Origin: Streptomyces spinosisporus
GTDB lineage: Bacteria; Actinomycetota; Actinomycetes; Streptomycetales; Streptomycetaceae
Assembly (NCBI RefSeq): GCF_022698145.1
Contig: NZ_JALDAX010000003.1
Span: 62,001 to 126,000 of the forward strand
Reading direction: 5' to 3'
DNA length: 64,000 bases
This document shows, piece by piece, positions 17,904 through 27,307 of the stretch. The notes beneath the pieces are model-generated. The model ran no database searches and had not been told where the DNA came from. It saw only the letters and a program-made list of their open reading frames with translations. How positions within the stretch are numbered: the first letter of the stretch is position 1; each line of letters starts with the position of its first letter. Both the position numbers and the translations under genes were made by a program.

Positions 17904-18842
17904 GTGAGCCTCCACACCGGCACGGTCCGGCGGCTGCGGGACGGCATGGCGAAGGGCGTGCTGTCGTTCCCGCTCACGAGCTTCCACGACGACGGCTCGC
18001 TCGACCCGGAGGGCTTCCGCGCCCATGTCGCGGCCCAGCTCGCCACCGCGCCCGGCGCCCTCTTCCCCGCCTGCGGCACCGGCGAGTTCTTCTCGCTCGA
18101 CGAGGACGAGTACCGGCAGGTCGTCACCATCGCCGTCGAAGAAGCGGGCGGGCGCGTGCCCGTCGTCGCCGGCACCGGCTACGGCTGGGCACAGGCCGCA
18201 CGGTTCGCGCACATCGCCGAGGAGGCCGGCGCCGACGCGCTCCTCGTCCTGCCGCACTATCTGACCGCCGCCCCGCAGGACGGCCTGGTCGCCCAGCTGG
18301 AGCAGATCGCCGCCCGCACCCGGCTGCCGCTCATCGCCTACCAGCGCGGCCAAGTCGCCTACACCACCCAGTCGTTGCGGCGCATCGCCGCCATCCCGAA
18401 CGTCATCGGCCTCAAGGACGGCCACAGCGACCTCGACCGCCTCCAGCGCCTGACCCTCGCCGCCCCCGACGGCTTCCTGTTCTTCAACGGCGCCTCCACC
18501 GCCGAGATCCAGGCCCGCGCCTACGGCACCGTCGGCGTCCCCGCCTACTCCTCCGCCGTCCACGCCTTCGCCCCCGAGATCGCCGACGCCTTCTTCACGG
18601 CACTGCACAAGGAGGACGCGGCCACGATCGAGACACTGCTGCGCGACTTCTACGTCCCGCTCGTCGAACTCCGCGACCGCGTACCGGGATACGCCGTGTC
18701 GCTGGTGAAGGCGGCGGCCCGGCTGCGCGGCCGCCCCGTCGGCCCCGTGCGCGCCCCGCTCACCGACCCCTCGGCCGCCGACCTGGCCGACCTCAAGACC
18801 CTCCTGACCACCGGACTCGACCTCGTGGGAGCCTCCCTGTGA
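17904..18842 (+). CDS. 5-dehydro-4-deoxyglucarate dehydratase-like protein
   Basis: DHDPS/NAL-superfamily aldolase-type enzyme, about 312 residues, that would convert 5-keto-4-deoxyglucarate to alpha-ketoglutarate semialdehyde, the step after glucarate dehydratase. Motifs are GVLSFPLTSF, PACGTGEFFSLD, IAYQRG with the tyrosine, and the Schiff-base lysine in IGLKDGHSD. The GTG at 17904 has GGGAG nine bases upstream; an ATG at 17895 is in frame but directly abuts that site. The stop overlaps the gudD start, so the two are coupled. Confidence 0.88.
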   Translation: MSLHTGTVRRLRDGMAKGVLSFPLTSFHDDGSLDPEGFRAHVAAQLATAPGALFPACGTGEFFSLDEDEYRQVVTIAVEEAGGRVPVVAGTGYGWAQAARFAHIAEEAGADALLVLPHYLTAAPQDGLVAQLEQIAARTRLPLIAYQRGQVAYTTQSLRRIAAIPNVIGLKDGHSDLDRLQRLTLAAPDGFLFFNGASTAEIQARAYGTVGVPAYSSAVHAFAPEIADAFFTALHKEDAATIETLLRDFYVPLVELRDRVPGYAVSLVKAAARLRGRPVGPVRAPLTDPSAADLADLKTLLTTGLDLVGASL

Positions 18843-20128
18843 ACCTCACCATCACCGACGTACGGCTGACGCCGATCCTGGTCGCCGACCCGCCGCTGCT
18901 CAACACCCAGGGCGTGCACCAGCCGTACACCCCGCGGCTGATCGTGGAGGTGGTGACCGCCGACGGGATCACCGGTGTGGGCGAGACCTACGGCGACACC
19001 AAGTACCTGGAACTGGCACGGCCGTTCGCAAGCAAGCTGATCGGTCGTCAGGTCAGCGACCTGAACGGCCTGTTCACCGTGGCCGACGAGGTCGCCGTGG
19101 ACGACGCCCGGGTCTCCGGACAGGTCGACGTCGGCGGACTGCGCGGCGTCCAGACCGCCGACAAGCTGCGGCTGTCCGTCGTCTCCGGCTTCGAGGTCGC
19201 CTGCCTCGACGCCCTCGGCAAGGCGCTCGGCCTGCCCGTGCACGCGCTGCTCGGCGGCAAGCTGCGCGACGCCGTCGAGTACAGCGCCTACCTGTTCTAC
19301 AAGTGGGCGGACCACCCCGAGGGCGTGGCCTGCGAGAAGGACGACTGGGGCGCCGCCGTCGACCCGGCCGGGGTCGTCGAGCAGGCCCGGCTGTTCACCG
19401 AGCGGTACGGCTTCACCTCGTTCAAGCTCAAGGGCGGAGTCTTCCCGCCCGACGAGGAGATCGCCGCGGTCCGCGCACTGGCCGAGGCGTTCCCCGGACA
19501 TCCGCTGCGCCTCGACCCCAACGGCGCCTGGTCCGTCGCCACTTCGCTGAAGGTGGCCCGCGAACTGGGCGACGTCCTCGAATACCTGGAGGACCCGGCG
19601 CTCGGCACCCCCGCGATGGCCGAGGTGGCCGCCGCCACGGGCGTACCGCTCGCCACCAACATGTGCGTGACGACCTTCGCCGAGATCGAGGAGGCGTTCA
19701 CCAAGGGCGCCGTCCAGGTCGTCCTGTCCGACCACCACTACTGGGGCGGCCTGCGCAACACCCAGCAGCTCGCCGCCGTCTGCCGCACCTTCGGCGTCGG
19801 GGTGTCCATGCACTCCAACACCCATCTGGGGATCAGCCTCGCCGCGATGACCCATGTCGCGTCCACCGTCCCGAACCTGCATCACGCCTGCGACTCCCAT
19901 TACCCGTGGCAGTCGGAGGACGTGCTGAGCGACCGCCTGACCTTCGTAGGCGGCAAGGTCACCGTCTCCGACGCGCCGGGCCTCGGCGTCGAACTCGACC
20001 GCGACAAGGTGCGGTTGCTGCACCAGCGGTGGCTCGACGACGACGGCACGCTGCGCGAACGCGACGACGCGGCGGCGATGCGCGTCGCGGACCCCTCGTG
20101 GGTCACCCCGGCCGTCCCTCGCTGGTGA
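18839..20128 (+). CDS. gudD: Glucarate dehydratase
   Basis: Enolase-superfamily enzyme of 429 residues that dehydrates D-glucarate to 5-keto-4-deoxyglucarate. Visible landmarks are GVGETYGD near residue 45, the KxK acid/base motif in FKLKGGVF, the metal ligands in LRLDPNGAW, LEDPALG and ATNMCV, and the HSNTHLG segment with the catalytic histidine. It begins with GTG overlapping the previous stop. It acts with the preceding dehydratase and the following ACS-family transporter. Its stop region is followed by short tandem duplications. Confidence 0.92.
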   Translation: MNLTITDVRLTPILVADPPLLNTQGVHQPYTPRLIVEVVTADGITGVGETYGDTKYLELARPFASKLIGRQVSDLNGLFTVADEVAVDDARVSGQVDVGGLRGVQTADKLRLSVVSGFEVACLDALGKALGLPVHALLGGKLRDAVEYSAYLFYKWADHPEGVACEKDDWGAAVDPAGVVEQARLFTERYGFTSFKLKGGVFPPDEEIAAVRALAEAFPGHPLRLDPNGAWSVATSLKVARELGDVLEYLEDPALGTPAMAEVAAATGVPLATNMCVTTFAEIEEAFTKGAVQVVLSDHHYWGGLRNTQQLAAVCRTFGVGVSMHSNTHLGISLAAMTHVASTVPNLHHACDSHYPWQSEDVLSDRLTFVGGKVTVSDAPGLGVELDRDKVRLLHQRWLDDDGTLRERDDAAAMRVADPSWVTPAVPRW

Positions 20129-20175
20129 CGTCGGTTGTCCCTCGCCAGTGATTCCGGCCTGGTGATTCCGGCCTG
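20114..20175 (+). repeat. Short tandem duplications at the gudD stop
   Basis: GTCCCTCGCTGGTGA, containing the gudD stop, recurs as GTCCCTCGCCAGTGA at 20137-20151. It is followed by two adjacent perfect copies of GTGATTCCGGCCTG (20148-20161 and 20162-20175). Together they fill most of the gap before the transporter gene. Confidence 0.85.
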
Positions 20176-20225
20176 GTGACGCAGGCCGTCAACTCCCCTT
20201 CCCCTGCCCACGATCGGAGCCGCTC

Positions 20226-21647
20226 GTGTCAGCAGCAGTCCCCGAACTCCACCCGCCGGCGGTCGAGTCCGCCATCCGCAAGATCTTCCGCCGTGTGGTC
20301 CCGCTGTTCTTCGTGATGTTCGTCGCGAACTACATGGACCGCGTCAACCTCGGCTTCGCGCAGGACGAACTCCGCGCCGACGTGGGCCTGTCCGCCGCCG
20401 CGTTCGGACTCGGCGCAGGCATCTTCTTCATCGCGTACGCCCTCTTCGAAGTCCCCTCCAACATGCTGATGGAGCGCTTCGGGCCCAAGGTCTGGCTCAC
20501 CCGGATCATGATCAGCTGGGGTGTGGTGGCGACGGCGATGGCCTTCGTGAACAGCCCCGGCATGTTCTACACCCTGCGCTTCCTGCTCGGCGTAGCGGAG
20601 GCGGGCTTCTTCCCGGCCGTCATCTACTACTTCTCGCGCTGGCTGCCCGACTCCCACCGCGGCCGGGCCACCTCCATCTTCCTCATGGGGTCCGGCACGG
20701 CGACGGTGATCGTGGGCCCGATCTCCGGCGCCCTGCTCGAAATGCACGGCGTCTGGGGCCACTCGGGCTGGCAGTGGATGTTCTTCGTCGAGGGCGTCGT
20801 CTCGGTCGTCCTCGGGTTCGTCGTCTTCCGCTTCCTCGACTCGGGTGTCCAGGAGGCGCGCTGGCTGACCGACGAGGAGAAGCGGGAACTGGTCGCGGTC
20901 ATCGACGCCGAGCAGACGGTCCGCGACGAGCAGCGCGGCACCGGCACGCACGTCTCCCGCTGGAAATTGCTCGCCGACCCGCAGATGCTGCTCTTCCTGT
21001 GGATCTACTTCGCGATCAACGTCGCCCTGTACGCGGTGACGTTCTGGCTGCCGTCGATCGTGGACGACATCGGCGGGCTGAGCGACTTCCAGGTCGGCCT
21101 GCTGACGGCGGTCCCGTGGCTGTGCGCGATCCTCGCGGTGTACGTCGCCGGGCGGATCTCGGACCGCATCGGCAAGCGCCGCCCGGTCCTTGTCGCCCTG
21201 CTCGTCCTCGGCGGCTGCGGCACCCTGCTCGCGGTGTTCGTCTCGCCCTGGGTGAGCCTCGGCGCCCTGTGCCTGGCCGCCATGGGCTTCAAGCCGGCCT
21301 CGCCGATCTTCTGGACGATCCCGCAGAGCTACCTGGACGCGAGGGCCGCCGCACCGGGCATCGCCCTGATCAACTCCATCGGCAACCTGGGCGGCTTCGT
21401 CGCCCCCACGGCGTTCGGGATCATCGAGGACACCACGGGCTCCACGAAGGCCGGCCTGGTGGGCCTGACCGTCGTCGGCTTCCTCGCCGCACTCAGCGTG
21501 CTCCTGGTCCGCGGCGGCGGCCGCAACGACCGGATCCGCACCCGCCCGGCCCCCGCCCCGGCCGCCGCACCCCGCAAGCCGGCACCGGGCGCGGCCCGCA
21601 GTACCCGTACGGCTCCCACGGCACATCCCGGAGCCGCGACCGCGTGA
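20226..21647 (+). CDS. MFS transporter, ACS family (sugar-acid uptake)
   Basis: A 473-residue anion:cation symporter of the GudP/phthalate-permease type. The helix 1 motif NYMDRVNLGFAQDEL is diagnostic of the family, followed by YALFEVPSNMLMERFGPKVWLTRI and a central cytoplasmic loop (TDEEKRELVAVI). Twelve helices are evident. A proline/alanine-rich tail follows the last helix. Its place right after gudD makes glucarate or galactarate the likely substrate; proton-driven import is the family mechanism. The start is GTG. Confidence 0.9.
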   Translation: MSAAVPELHPPAVESAIRKIFRRVVPLFFVMFVANYMDRVNLGFAQDELRADVGLSAAAFGLGAGIFFIAYALFEVPSNMLMERFGPKVWLTRIMISWGVVATAMAFVNSPGMFYTLRFLLGVAEAGFFPAVIYYFSRWLPDSHRGRATSIFLMGSGTATVIVGPISGALLEMHGVWGHSGWQWMFFVEGVVSVVLGFVVFRFLDSGVQEARWLTDEEKRELVAVIDAEQTVRDEQRGTGTHVSRWKLLADPQMLLFLWIYFAINVALYAVTFWLPSIVDDIGGLSDFQVGLLTAVPWLCAILAVYVAGRISDRIGKRRPVLVALLVLGGCGTLLAVFVSPWVSLGALCLAAMGFKPASPIFWTIPQSYLDARAAAPGIALINSIGNLGGFVAPTAFGIIEDTTGSTKAGLVGLTVVGFLAALSVLLVRGGGRNDRIRTRPAPAPAAAPRKPAPGAARSTRTAPTAHPGAATA

Positions 21648-21709
21648 CGCCCCGGTGTCAGTGACGTGGTGCACACTGGCCTGATCCGCACCATGTCAGG
21701 GAGCGCACC

Positions 21710-22855
21710 GTGATCACGCCCACCGGGAAGGGACCGTCGCCCATCACCGAAGGACCGCAGTGCCAGGCCGAGGTCGACCCCCTGGCCGTGCTGCGCGCTC
21801 CCGACGACCCGCCCTGGGACGTGTATCTGACCGGCACCGTCTTCCTCGACATCATCTTCACCGGGCTCGACTCCGCCCCGGTGCGCGGGACCGAGTCCTG
21901 GGCGCGCGGGATGGGGTCGAGCCCCGGCGGCGTCGCCAACATGGCCACGGCCCTGGCCCGCCTCGGCCTGAAGACGTCCCTGGCGGCCGCCTTCGGCGAC
22001 GACCACTACGGCGAGTACTGCTGGGACGCGCTGGAGCAGGGCGAGCACATCGACCTCTCCACCTCCCGCACCGTCCCCGGCTGGCACTCCCCGGTCACCG
22101 TCTCCATGGCCTACGAGGGCGAGCGCACGATGGTCTCCCACGGCCACGAACCGCCCGTCGAGGTCGTCCTCGACCCCTCCGGCACCCCCGGCGGCACCCC
22201 CCGCGCCCGTGCCGCCGTCGCCTCCCTCACGCCCGGCAGATCCGCCCCCTGGATCGCCCGGGCGGCAGAGCGCGGCACCCGCGTCTTCGCCGACGTCGGC
22301 TGGGACGACACCGACACCTGGGACCTCGCGGGCCTGCCCGACCTCCAGCACTGCGAGGCCTTCCTGCCGAACGCGGAGGAGGCGATGCGCTACACCGGCG
22401 CCACCTGCCCCCGCGCCGCCGCCCACGCCCTGACCGAACACGTCCCGCTCGCGGTCGTCACCCTCGGCGCCGAGGGGGCGTACGCGGTGGACCGCCGCAC
22501 CGGCGAGACCGCCGAGGTCCCCGCCATCGCCGTGGAGGCCCTGGACCCGACCGGCGCCGGGGACGTCTTCGTGGCCGGCTTCGTCACCGGCACCCTCGCG
22601 GGCTGGCCGCTCGCCGACCGCCTCGCCTTCGCGGGCCTCACGGCCGCCCTGTCGGTGCAGGAGTTCGGCGGCTCCCTCTCCGCCCCTGGCTGGTCCGAGA
22701 TCGGCGCCTGGTGGCGCGAGGTGCAGTCGGTGCGCGGCCAGGACCCGGCCGCCCTGCGCCGGTACGCCTTCCTCCAGGCGCTGGTGCCCGAGGAGGAGGC
22801 CCGCCCCTGGCCGCTGCGGCGGGCGGTGCCGACGATCGGTTTCCGGTCCGCGTGA
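21710..22855 (+). CDS. PfkB-family carbohydrate kinase
   Basis: Ribokinase-like sugar kinase of 381 residues. An N-terminal substrate motif, SSPGGVANMATALARLG, and the C-terminal anion-hole motif DPTGAGDVFVAGF are both intact, so it should be active. Its position after the glucarate genes suggests a sugar-acid substrate such as 2-keto-3-deoxygluconate, but members also act on ribose, fructose or adenosine. The C-terminus extends about 70 residues beyond the kinase core (SEIGAWWREVQSVRG onward). The GTG start follows a GGGAG ribosome site. Confidence 0.87.
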   Translation: MITPTGKGPSPITEGPQCQAEVDPLAVLRAPDDPPWDVYLTGTVFLDIIFTGLDSAPVRGTESWARGMGSSPGGVANMATALARLGLKTSLAAAFGDDHYGEYCWDALEQGEHIDLSTSRTVPGWHSPVTVSMAYEGERTMVSHGHEPPVEVVLDPSGTPGGTPRARAAVASLTPGRSAPWIARAAERGTRVFADVGWDDTDTWDLAGLPDLQHCEAFLPNAEEAMRYTGATCPRAAAHALTEHVPLAVVTLGAEGAYAVDRRTGETAEVPAIAVEALDPTGAGDVFVAGFVTGTLAGWPLADRLAFAGLTAALSVQEFGGSLSAPGWSEIGAWWREVQSVRGQDPAALRRYAFLQALVPEEEARPWPLRRAVPTIGFRSA

Positions 22856-22868
22856 GGGCGCGGACCGG
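22843..22868 (+). terminator. Hairpin terminator overlapping the kinase stop codon
   Basis: CCGGTCCGCG, loop TGAGGG, CGCGGACCGG: a perfect 10 bp stem whose loop contains the kinase stop codon. It probably ends the sugar-acid operon ahead of phoH. Confidence 0.7.
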
Positions 22869-23006
22869 ACGCGGCGCTGTGAAACACAGGGCACCGAAAA
22901 GCCCTACGGCGTTGTCACTGCCCCGGCGTACCCTGGAAATCGCCAGGCAGCCCGAGCGGCGAGCGTGCCGTAACGAGGAGGACGAGCAAGGCCTACGAGC
23001 CGGCCC

Positions 23007-25136
23007 ATGACTCAGACACCCACAGCTCACACCCCCGCGCAGGGGAAGGCGAGAGCAGAGTTCACCGTCCCCGCCCAGCACCCCATGGTCACCGTTCTGG
23101 GGTCCGGCGACTCCCTTCTGCGCGTGATCGAGAAGGCCTTCCCGGCGGCCGACATCCACGTCCGGGGCAATGAGATCAGCGCGGTCGGCGACCCGAAGGA
23201 CGTCGCCCTCATTTCGCGCGTGTTCGACGAGATGATGCTGGTGCTCCGCACCGGGCAGCCGATGACGGAGGACGCAGTGGAACGCTCGATCGCCATGCTG
23301 AAGGCGAGCGAGAACGGGACGAGCGACGGCCAGGAGACCCCGGCCGAGGTACTGACGCAGAACATCCTGTCCTCCCGCGGCCGCACGATCCGCCCCAAGA
23401 CCCTCAACCAGAAGCGGTACGTCGACGCGATCGACAAGCACACGGTCGTCTTCGGCATCGGCCCCGCCGGCACCGGCAAGACCTACCTCGCCATGGCCAA
23501 GGCGGTACAGGCCCTGCAGTCCAAGCAGGTCAACCGCATCATCCTGACCCGCCCGGCGGTAGAGGCCGGAGAACGCCTCGGCTTCCTCCCCGGCACCCTC
23601 TACGAAAAGATCGACCCCTACCTGCGCCCGCTCTACGACGCCCTGCACGACATGCTCGACCCGGACTCGATCCCGCGCCTGATGGCGGCGGGGACGATCG
23701 AGGTGGCGCCGCTGGCGTACATGCGTGGTCGCGCGCAACCGGTCTTCACCAACGTTCTGACGCCGGAGGGCTGGCGCCCCATCGGTGATCTAGTGGTCGG
23801 CGACCTTGTCATCGGTTCGAATGGTGAGCCGACGCCGGTCCTCGGCGTGTATCCACAGGGCGAGAAGGACATCTACCGCGTCACCGCCCAGGACGGTTCC
23901 TGGACCCTGGCCTGCGGCGAGCACCTGTGGACCGTCAGGACGCGCGACGACAAGCGCCGTGACAAGCCGTGGCGGGTGCTGGAGACCCAGGAGATGATCG
24001 GCAACCTGCGGGCGGCGCATGCCCGCCGCTATGAGTTGCCGATGCTGACGTCGCCGGTGTGCTTCCCCGAGCGTGACGTACCCATGGACGCGTACGCGCT
24101 GGGGTTGCTGCTGGGCGACGGCTGCCTCACGGGCTCCACCACGCCGAGCTTCGCGACGGAGGATCCGGAGCTGGCCGAGGCGCTGGAGGCGGCTCTGCCC
24201 GGTGTCGTGGTGCGGCACAAGGGCGGACCGGACTACGTACTCAACCGGGTCAAGTCCCCCGGCGATGTGATCACTCTGGAGAATCCCGTCACGCGGGTAC
24301 TGCGTGAGCTGGATCTGCTGCGTACCCGCTCGCACTCCAAGTTCGTCCCGGACGACTACCTGTACAACTCCGCGGAGGTACGGCTGGCCGTCCTCCAGGG
24401 TCTGCTCGACTCCGACGGCGGACCGGTCACGCAGCGGGACCGCACCTGCCGGGTCCAGTTCTCGACCGCGTCGATCCTGCTGCGTGACGACGTCATCGCG
24501 CTGGTCCGGTCGCTCGGTGGCGTCGCCTACACGCGCCGCCGTCCTGCCGAGGGCCGCAAGCAGGGGACGGCTTTGGCGGCTCACCGCTACGACAGCCATG
24601 TCGTCGACATCCGCCTGCCCGAGGGCATCGAGCCGTTCCGCCTCGCCCGCAAGCGAGACAAGTACCACGCGGCCGGGGGCGGCGGACGCCCGATGCGGTT
24701 CATCGACTCGATCGAGCCGGCGGGCCGGGAGGAGACCGTCTGCATCCAGGTGGCGGCCGAGGACTCGCTGTACGTCACGCAGGACTACCTGCTGACGCAC
24801 AACACCCTCAACGACGCCTTCATCATCCTCGACGAGGCCCAGAACACGAGTCCCGAGCAGATGAAGATGTTCCTGACCCGGCTCGGCTTCGACTCGAAGA
24901 TAGTGATCACCGGTGACGTGACGCAGGTCGACCTGCCCAGCGGCACCAAGTCGGGTCTGCGGCAGGTGCAGGACATCCTGGAGGGACTGGACGACGTCCA
25001 CTTCTCCCGGTTGTCGTCGCAGGATGTCGTCCGGCACAAGCTGGTCGGCCGTATCGTCGACGCGTACGAGAAGTACGACAGCCAGCACGGTACGGAGAAC
25101 GGCACCCACAAGGGCGGCCGCACCAAACGGAAGTAG
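23007..25136 (+). CDS. phoH: PhoH-like ATPase interrupted by an intein
   Basis: PhoH P-loop NTPase, an RNA-helicase-like partner of YbeY in ribosome and RNA metabolism, with an intein inside. The mature protein would be 352 residues: residues 1-242 plus 600-709. The N-extein holds Walker A ([11 protein letters not shown]) and [17 protein letters not shown]. The C-extein starts [15 protein letters not shown], the Walker B region, followed by [13 protein letters not shown]. Removing residues 243-599 restores the conserved YMRGR-TLNDAF junction exactly, which fixes the intein borders. ybeY follows 13 bases after the stop. Confidence 0.95.
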   Translation: MTQTPTAHTPAQGKARAEFTVPAQHPMVTVLGSGDSLLRVIEKAFPAADIHVRGNEISAVGDPKDVALISRVFDEMMLVLRTGQPMTEDAVERSIAMLKASENGTSDGQETPAEVLTQNILSSRGRTIRPKTLNQKRYVDAIDKHTVVFGIGPAGTGKTYLAMAKAVQALQSKQVNRIILTRPAVEAGERLGFLPGTLYEKIDPYLRPLYDALHDMLDPDSIPRLMAAGTIEVAPLAYMRGRAQPVFTNVLTPEGWRPIGDLVVGDLVIGSNGEPTPVLGVYPQGEKDIYRVTAQDGSWTLACGEHLWTVRTRDDKRRDKPWRVLETQEMIGNLRAAHARRYELPMLTSPVCFPERDVPMDAYALGLLLGDGCLTGSTTPSFATEDPELAEALEAALPGVVVRHKGGPDYVLNRVKSPGDVITLENPVTRVLRELDLLRTRSHSKFVPDDYLYNSAEVRLAVLQGLLDSDGGPVTQRDRTCRVQFSTASILLRDDVIALVRSLGGVAYTRRRPAEGRKQGTALAAHRYDSHVVDIRLPEGIEPFRLARKRDKYHAAGGGGRPMRFIDSIEPAGREETVCIQVAAEDSLYVTQDYLLTHNTLNDAFIILDEAQNTSPEQMKMFLTRLGFDSKIVITGDVTQVDLPSGTKSGLRQVQDILEGLDDVHFSRLSSQDVVRHKLVGRIVDAYEKYDSQHGTENGTHKGGRTKRK
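23733..24803 (+). other. Intein in PhoH, class 3 type, with LAGLIDADG endonuclease
   Basis: In-frame insertion of 357 residues (protein residues 243-599). It begins [14 protein letters not shown] rather than with Cys or Ser and ends LLTHN before a threonine. Block B reads TLACGEHLW, so the usual Thr of TxxH is Cys and a Trp follows the His. Block F has Cys (TVCIQV, intein residue 337) where class 1 inteins have Asp. Block G has Thr before HN. Trp-Cys-Thr with an N-terminal Ala is the signature of class 3 inteins. [10 protein letters not shown] and [10 protein letters not shown] are the two dodecapeptide motifs of a homing endonuclease, which appears intact. Confidence 0.92.
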
Positions 25137-25149
25137 ACACCCCAGCACC

Positions 25150-25647
25150 ATGTCGATCGACGTCAACAACGAGTCCGGAACCGAGGTCGACGAGCAGGCG
25201 ATCCTCGACATCGCCCGCTACGCCCTCGCGCGGATGCGCATCCACCCGCTCTCCGAGCTCTCGGTGATCGTCGTGGACGCCGATGCCATGGAGCAGCTGC
25301 ATGTGCAGTGGATGGACCTGCCGGGGCCGACGGACGTCATGTCCTTCCCGATGGACGAGCTGCGTCCGCCGTCGAAGGACGAGGAGGAGCCGCCGCAGGG
25401 CCTCCTCGGTGACATCGTGCTGTGCCCCGAGGTCGCCAAGAAGCAGGGCGAAGAGGCGCCGACGCAGCACTCCATGGACGAGGAGCTCCAGCTCCTGACC
25501 GTCCACGGGGTGCTGCATCTCCTCGGATACGACCACGAGGAGCCCGACGAGAAGGCCGAGATGTTCGGTCTGCAGGCGGCCATCGTGGACGGCTGGCGCG
25601 CGGAGAAGGGCCTGACCGGCCCGTCCCCGGCCCCGACCGTCTCATGA
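25150..25647 (+). CDS. ybeY: Endoribonuclease YbeY
   Basis: Zinc-dependent endoribonuclease required for 16S rRNA 3' maturation and ribosome quality control. At 165 residues it has the expected length. The metal-binding signature [11 protein letters not shown] is complete, preceded by the conserved [11 protein letters not shown] and LGDIVLCPE. The order phoH-ybeY-CBS protein-(cdd)-era is conserved across many bacteria. Its stop overlaps the next start as ATGA. Confidence 0.96.
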   Translation: MSIDVNNESGTEVDEQAILDIARYALARMRIHPLSELSVIVVDADAMEQLHVQWMDLPGPTDVMSFPMDELRPPSKDEEEPPQGLLGDIVLCPEVAKKQGEEAPTQHSMDEELQLLTVHGVLHLLGYDHEEPDEKAEMFGLQAAIVDGWRAEKGLTGPSPAPTVS

Positions 25648-26951
25648 GTGCGCAGATCGTCGCCGGCGCGATCGCGCTGGTCGTCGTCGCCTGGCTCGCC
25701 GCCTGCGCGGAGGCGGGCCTCGCACGCGTCTCCAGCTTCCGGGCCGAGGAGTCGGTGCGCTCCGGGCGGCGTGGCAGCGCCAAGCTCGCCCAGGTCGCGG
25801 CCGACCCGACCCGCTATCTGAACGTCGCGCTGCTGGTCCGCGTCGCCTGCGAGATGGCGGCAGCGGCCCTGGTGACGTACGCCTGTCTGCAGGAGTTCCC
25901 GGGCACCACCCGCGCCCTGCTGGTCGCGATCGGCGTCATGGTCCTGGTGTCGTACGTCGCCGTCGGTGTCTCCCCGCGGACCATCGGCCGCCAGCACCCG
26001 CTGAACACGGCGACCGCCGCGGCCTACGTCCTGCTGCCGCTGGCCAGGATCATGGGCCCGATCCCCAACCTGCTGATCCTGATCGGCAACGCGCTCACCC
26101 CCGGCAAGGGCTTCCGCCGCGGCCCGTTCGCGTCCGAGGCGGAGCTGCGCGCGCTGGTGGACCTCGCGGAGAAGGAGTCCCTGATCGAGGACGAGGAGCG
26201 CCGCATGGTGCACTCCGTCTTCGAACTGGGCGACACCCTCGTGCGGGAGGTCATGGTCCCGCGCACCGACCTGGTCGTCATCGAGCGCTACAAGACGATC
26301 CGTCAGGCCCTCACCCTCGCGCTGCGCTCGGGCTTCTCGCGCATACCGGTCACCGGTGAGAGCGAGGACGACATCGTCGGGATCGTGTATCTGAAGGACC
26401 TGGCCCGCAAGACGCACATCAGCCGCGACGCCGAGTCCGAACTCGTCTCCACCGCCATGCGCCCGGCCGCGTTCGTGCCCGACACCAAGAACGCCGGCGA
26501 CCTGCTGCGCGAGATGCAGCAGGAGCGCAACCACGTCGCCGTCGTCATCGACGAGTACGGCGGCACGGCCGGCATCGTCACCATCGAGGACATCCTCGAG
26601 GAGATCGTCGGCGAGATCACCGACGAGTACGACCGCGAACTGCCGCCCGTGGAGGACCTGGGCGACGACCGCTACCGCGTCACCGCCCGCCTCGACATCA
26701 CCGACCTCGGCGAGCTGTACGGCCTCGACGAGTTCGACGACGAGGACGTGGAGACCGTCGGCGGACTGCTCGCCAAGGCCCTCGGCCGCGTGCCCATCGC
26801 CGAGGCCTCCTCCGTCGTCGAGCTCCCCGACGGCCGCGAATTGCGCCTGACCGCCGAGGCCGCGGCCGGCCGCCGCAACAAGATCGTCACCGTGCTCGTG
26901 GAGCCGATCGAGCCGGTGGACCCGCCCGCGGAGGAGGCGAAGGACGAGTGA
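25644..26951 (+). CDS. CorC/HlyC-like membrane protein with CBS pair
   Basis: A 435-residue protein of the CNNM/CorC family, linked to magnesium and cobalt export. An N-terminal DUF21 membrane domain has about four helices (residues 1-140). Two CBS domains follow ([15 protein letters not shown] and [12 protein letters not shown], then [15 protein letters not shown] and [23 protein letters not shown]). A C-terminal CorC/HlyC FAD-like domain ([17 protein letters not shown]) ends in an acidic tail. It overlaps the genes on both sides by four bases, so ybeY, this gene and the MmcQ gene are translationally coupled. Confidence 0.92.
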   Translation: MSAQIVAGAIALVVVAWLAACAEAGLARVSSFRAEESVRSGRRGSAKLAQVAADPTRYLNVALLVRVACEMAAAALVTYACLQEFPGTTRALLVAIGVMVLVSYVAVGVSPRTIGRQHPLNTATAAAYVLLPLARIMGPIPNLLILIGNALTPGKGFRRGPFASEAELRALVDLAEKESLIEDEERRMVHSVFELGDTLVREVMVPRTDLVVIERYKTIRQALTLALRSGFSRIPVTGESEDDIVGIVYLKDLARKTHISRDAESELVSTAMRPAAFVPDTKNAGDLLREMQQERNHVAVVIDEYGGTAGIVTIEDILEEIVGEITDEYDRELPPVEDLGDDRYRVTARLDITDLGELYGLDEFDDEDVETVGGLLAKALGRVPIAEASSVVELPDGRELRLTAEAAAGRRNKIVTVLVEPIEPVDPPAEEAKDE

Positions 26952-27307
26952 CCCCGCAGGAACTGCGCGCGTTCTGCCTGTCCTTCAACGCCGCGGTGGA
27001 GGACTTCCCGTTCAACCCCGACACCTCCGTCTTCAAGGTGCTGGGCAAGCTCTTCGCGCTGACCAACCTCGGCGCGCGGCCCCTGACCGTCAACCTCAAG
27101 TGCGACCCGGAGGACGCGGTCCGGCTGCGCGCCGACCACCCCGGCCTGATCATCCCCGGCTACCACATGAACAAGCGGCACTGGAACACCGTCACGGTCG
27201 ACGGCGCACTCCCGGACCGGCTGGTCCGGGAGCTCGTCGAGGACTCGTACGACCTGGTGGTGGCCGGTCTACCGCGCGCCGAGCGGCTCCGCCTCGACCG
27301 CCCCTGA
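26948..27307 (+). CDS. MmcQ/YjbR-family protein
   Basis: A 119-residue CyaY-like-fold protein of the MmcQ/YjbR family, often annotated as DNA-binding, function unproven. Typical features are the N-terminal LRAFCLSFNAAVEDFPF, VFKVLGKLFAL, VNLKCDPEDAVRLRA and GYHMNKRHWNTV. The GTG start overlaps the CorC-like gene stop. The last 39 bases overlap the convergent DHA2 exporter gene. Confidence 0.9.
   Translation: MTPQELRAFCLSFNAAVEDFPFNPDTSVFKVLGKLFALTNLGARPLTVNLKCDPEDAVRLRADHPGLIIPGYHMNKRHWNTVTVDGALPDRLVRELVEDSYDLVVAGLPRAERLRLDRP

Noticed and set aside
23733..24803. phoH as a pseudogene disrupted by an insertion
   Set aside because: The insert is in frame, with intein blocks A, B, F and G at its ends, and its removal restores the conserved PhoH sequence exactly.
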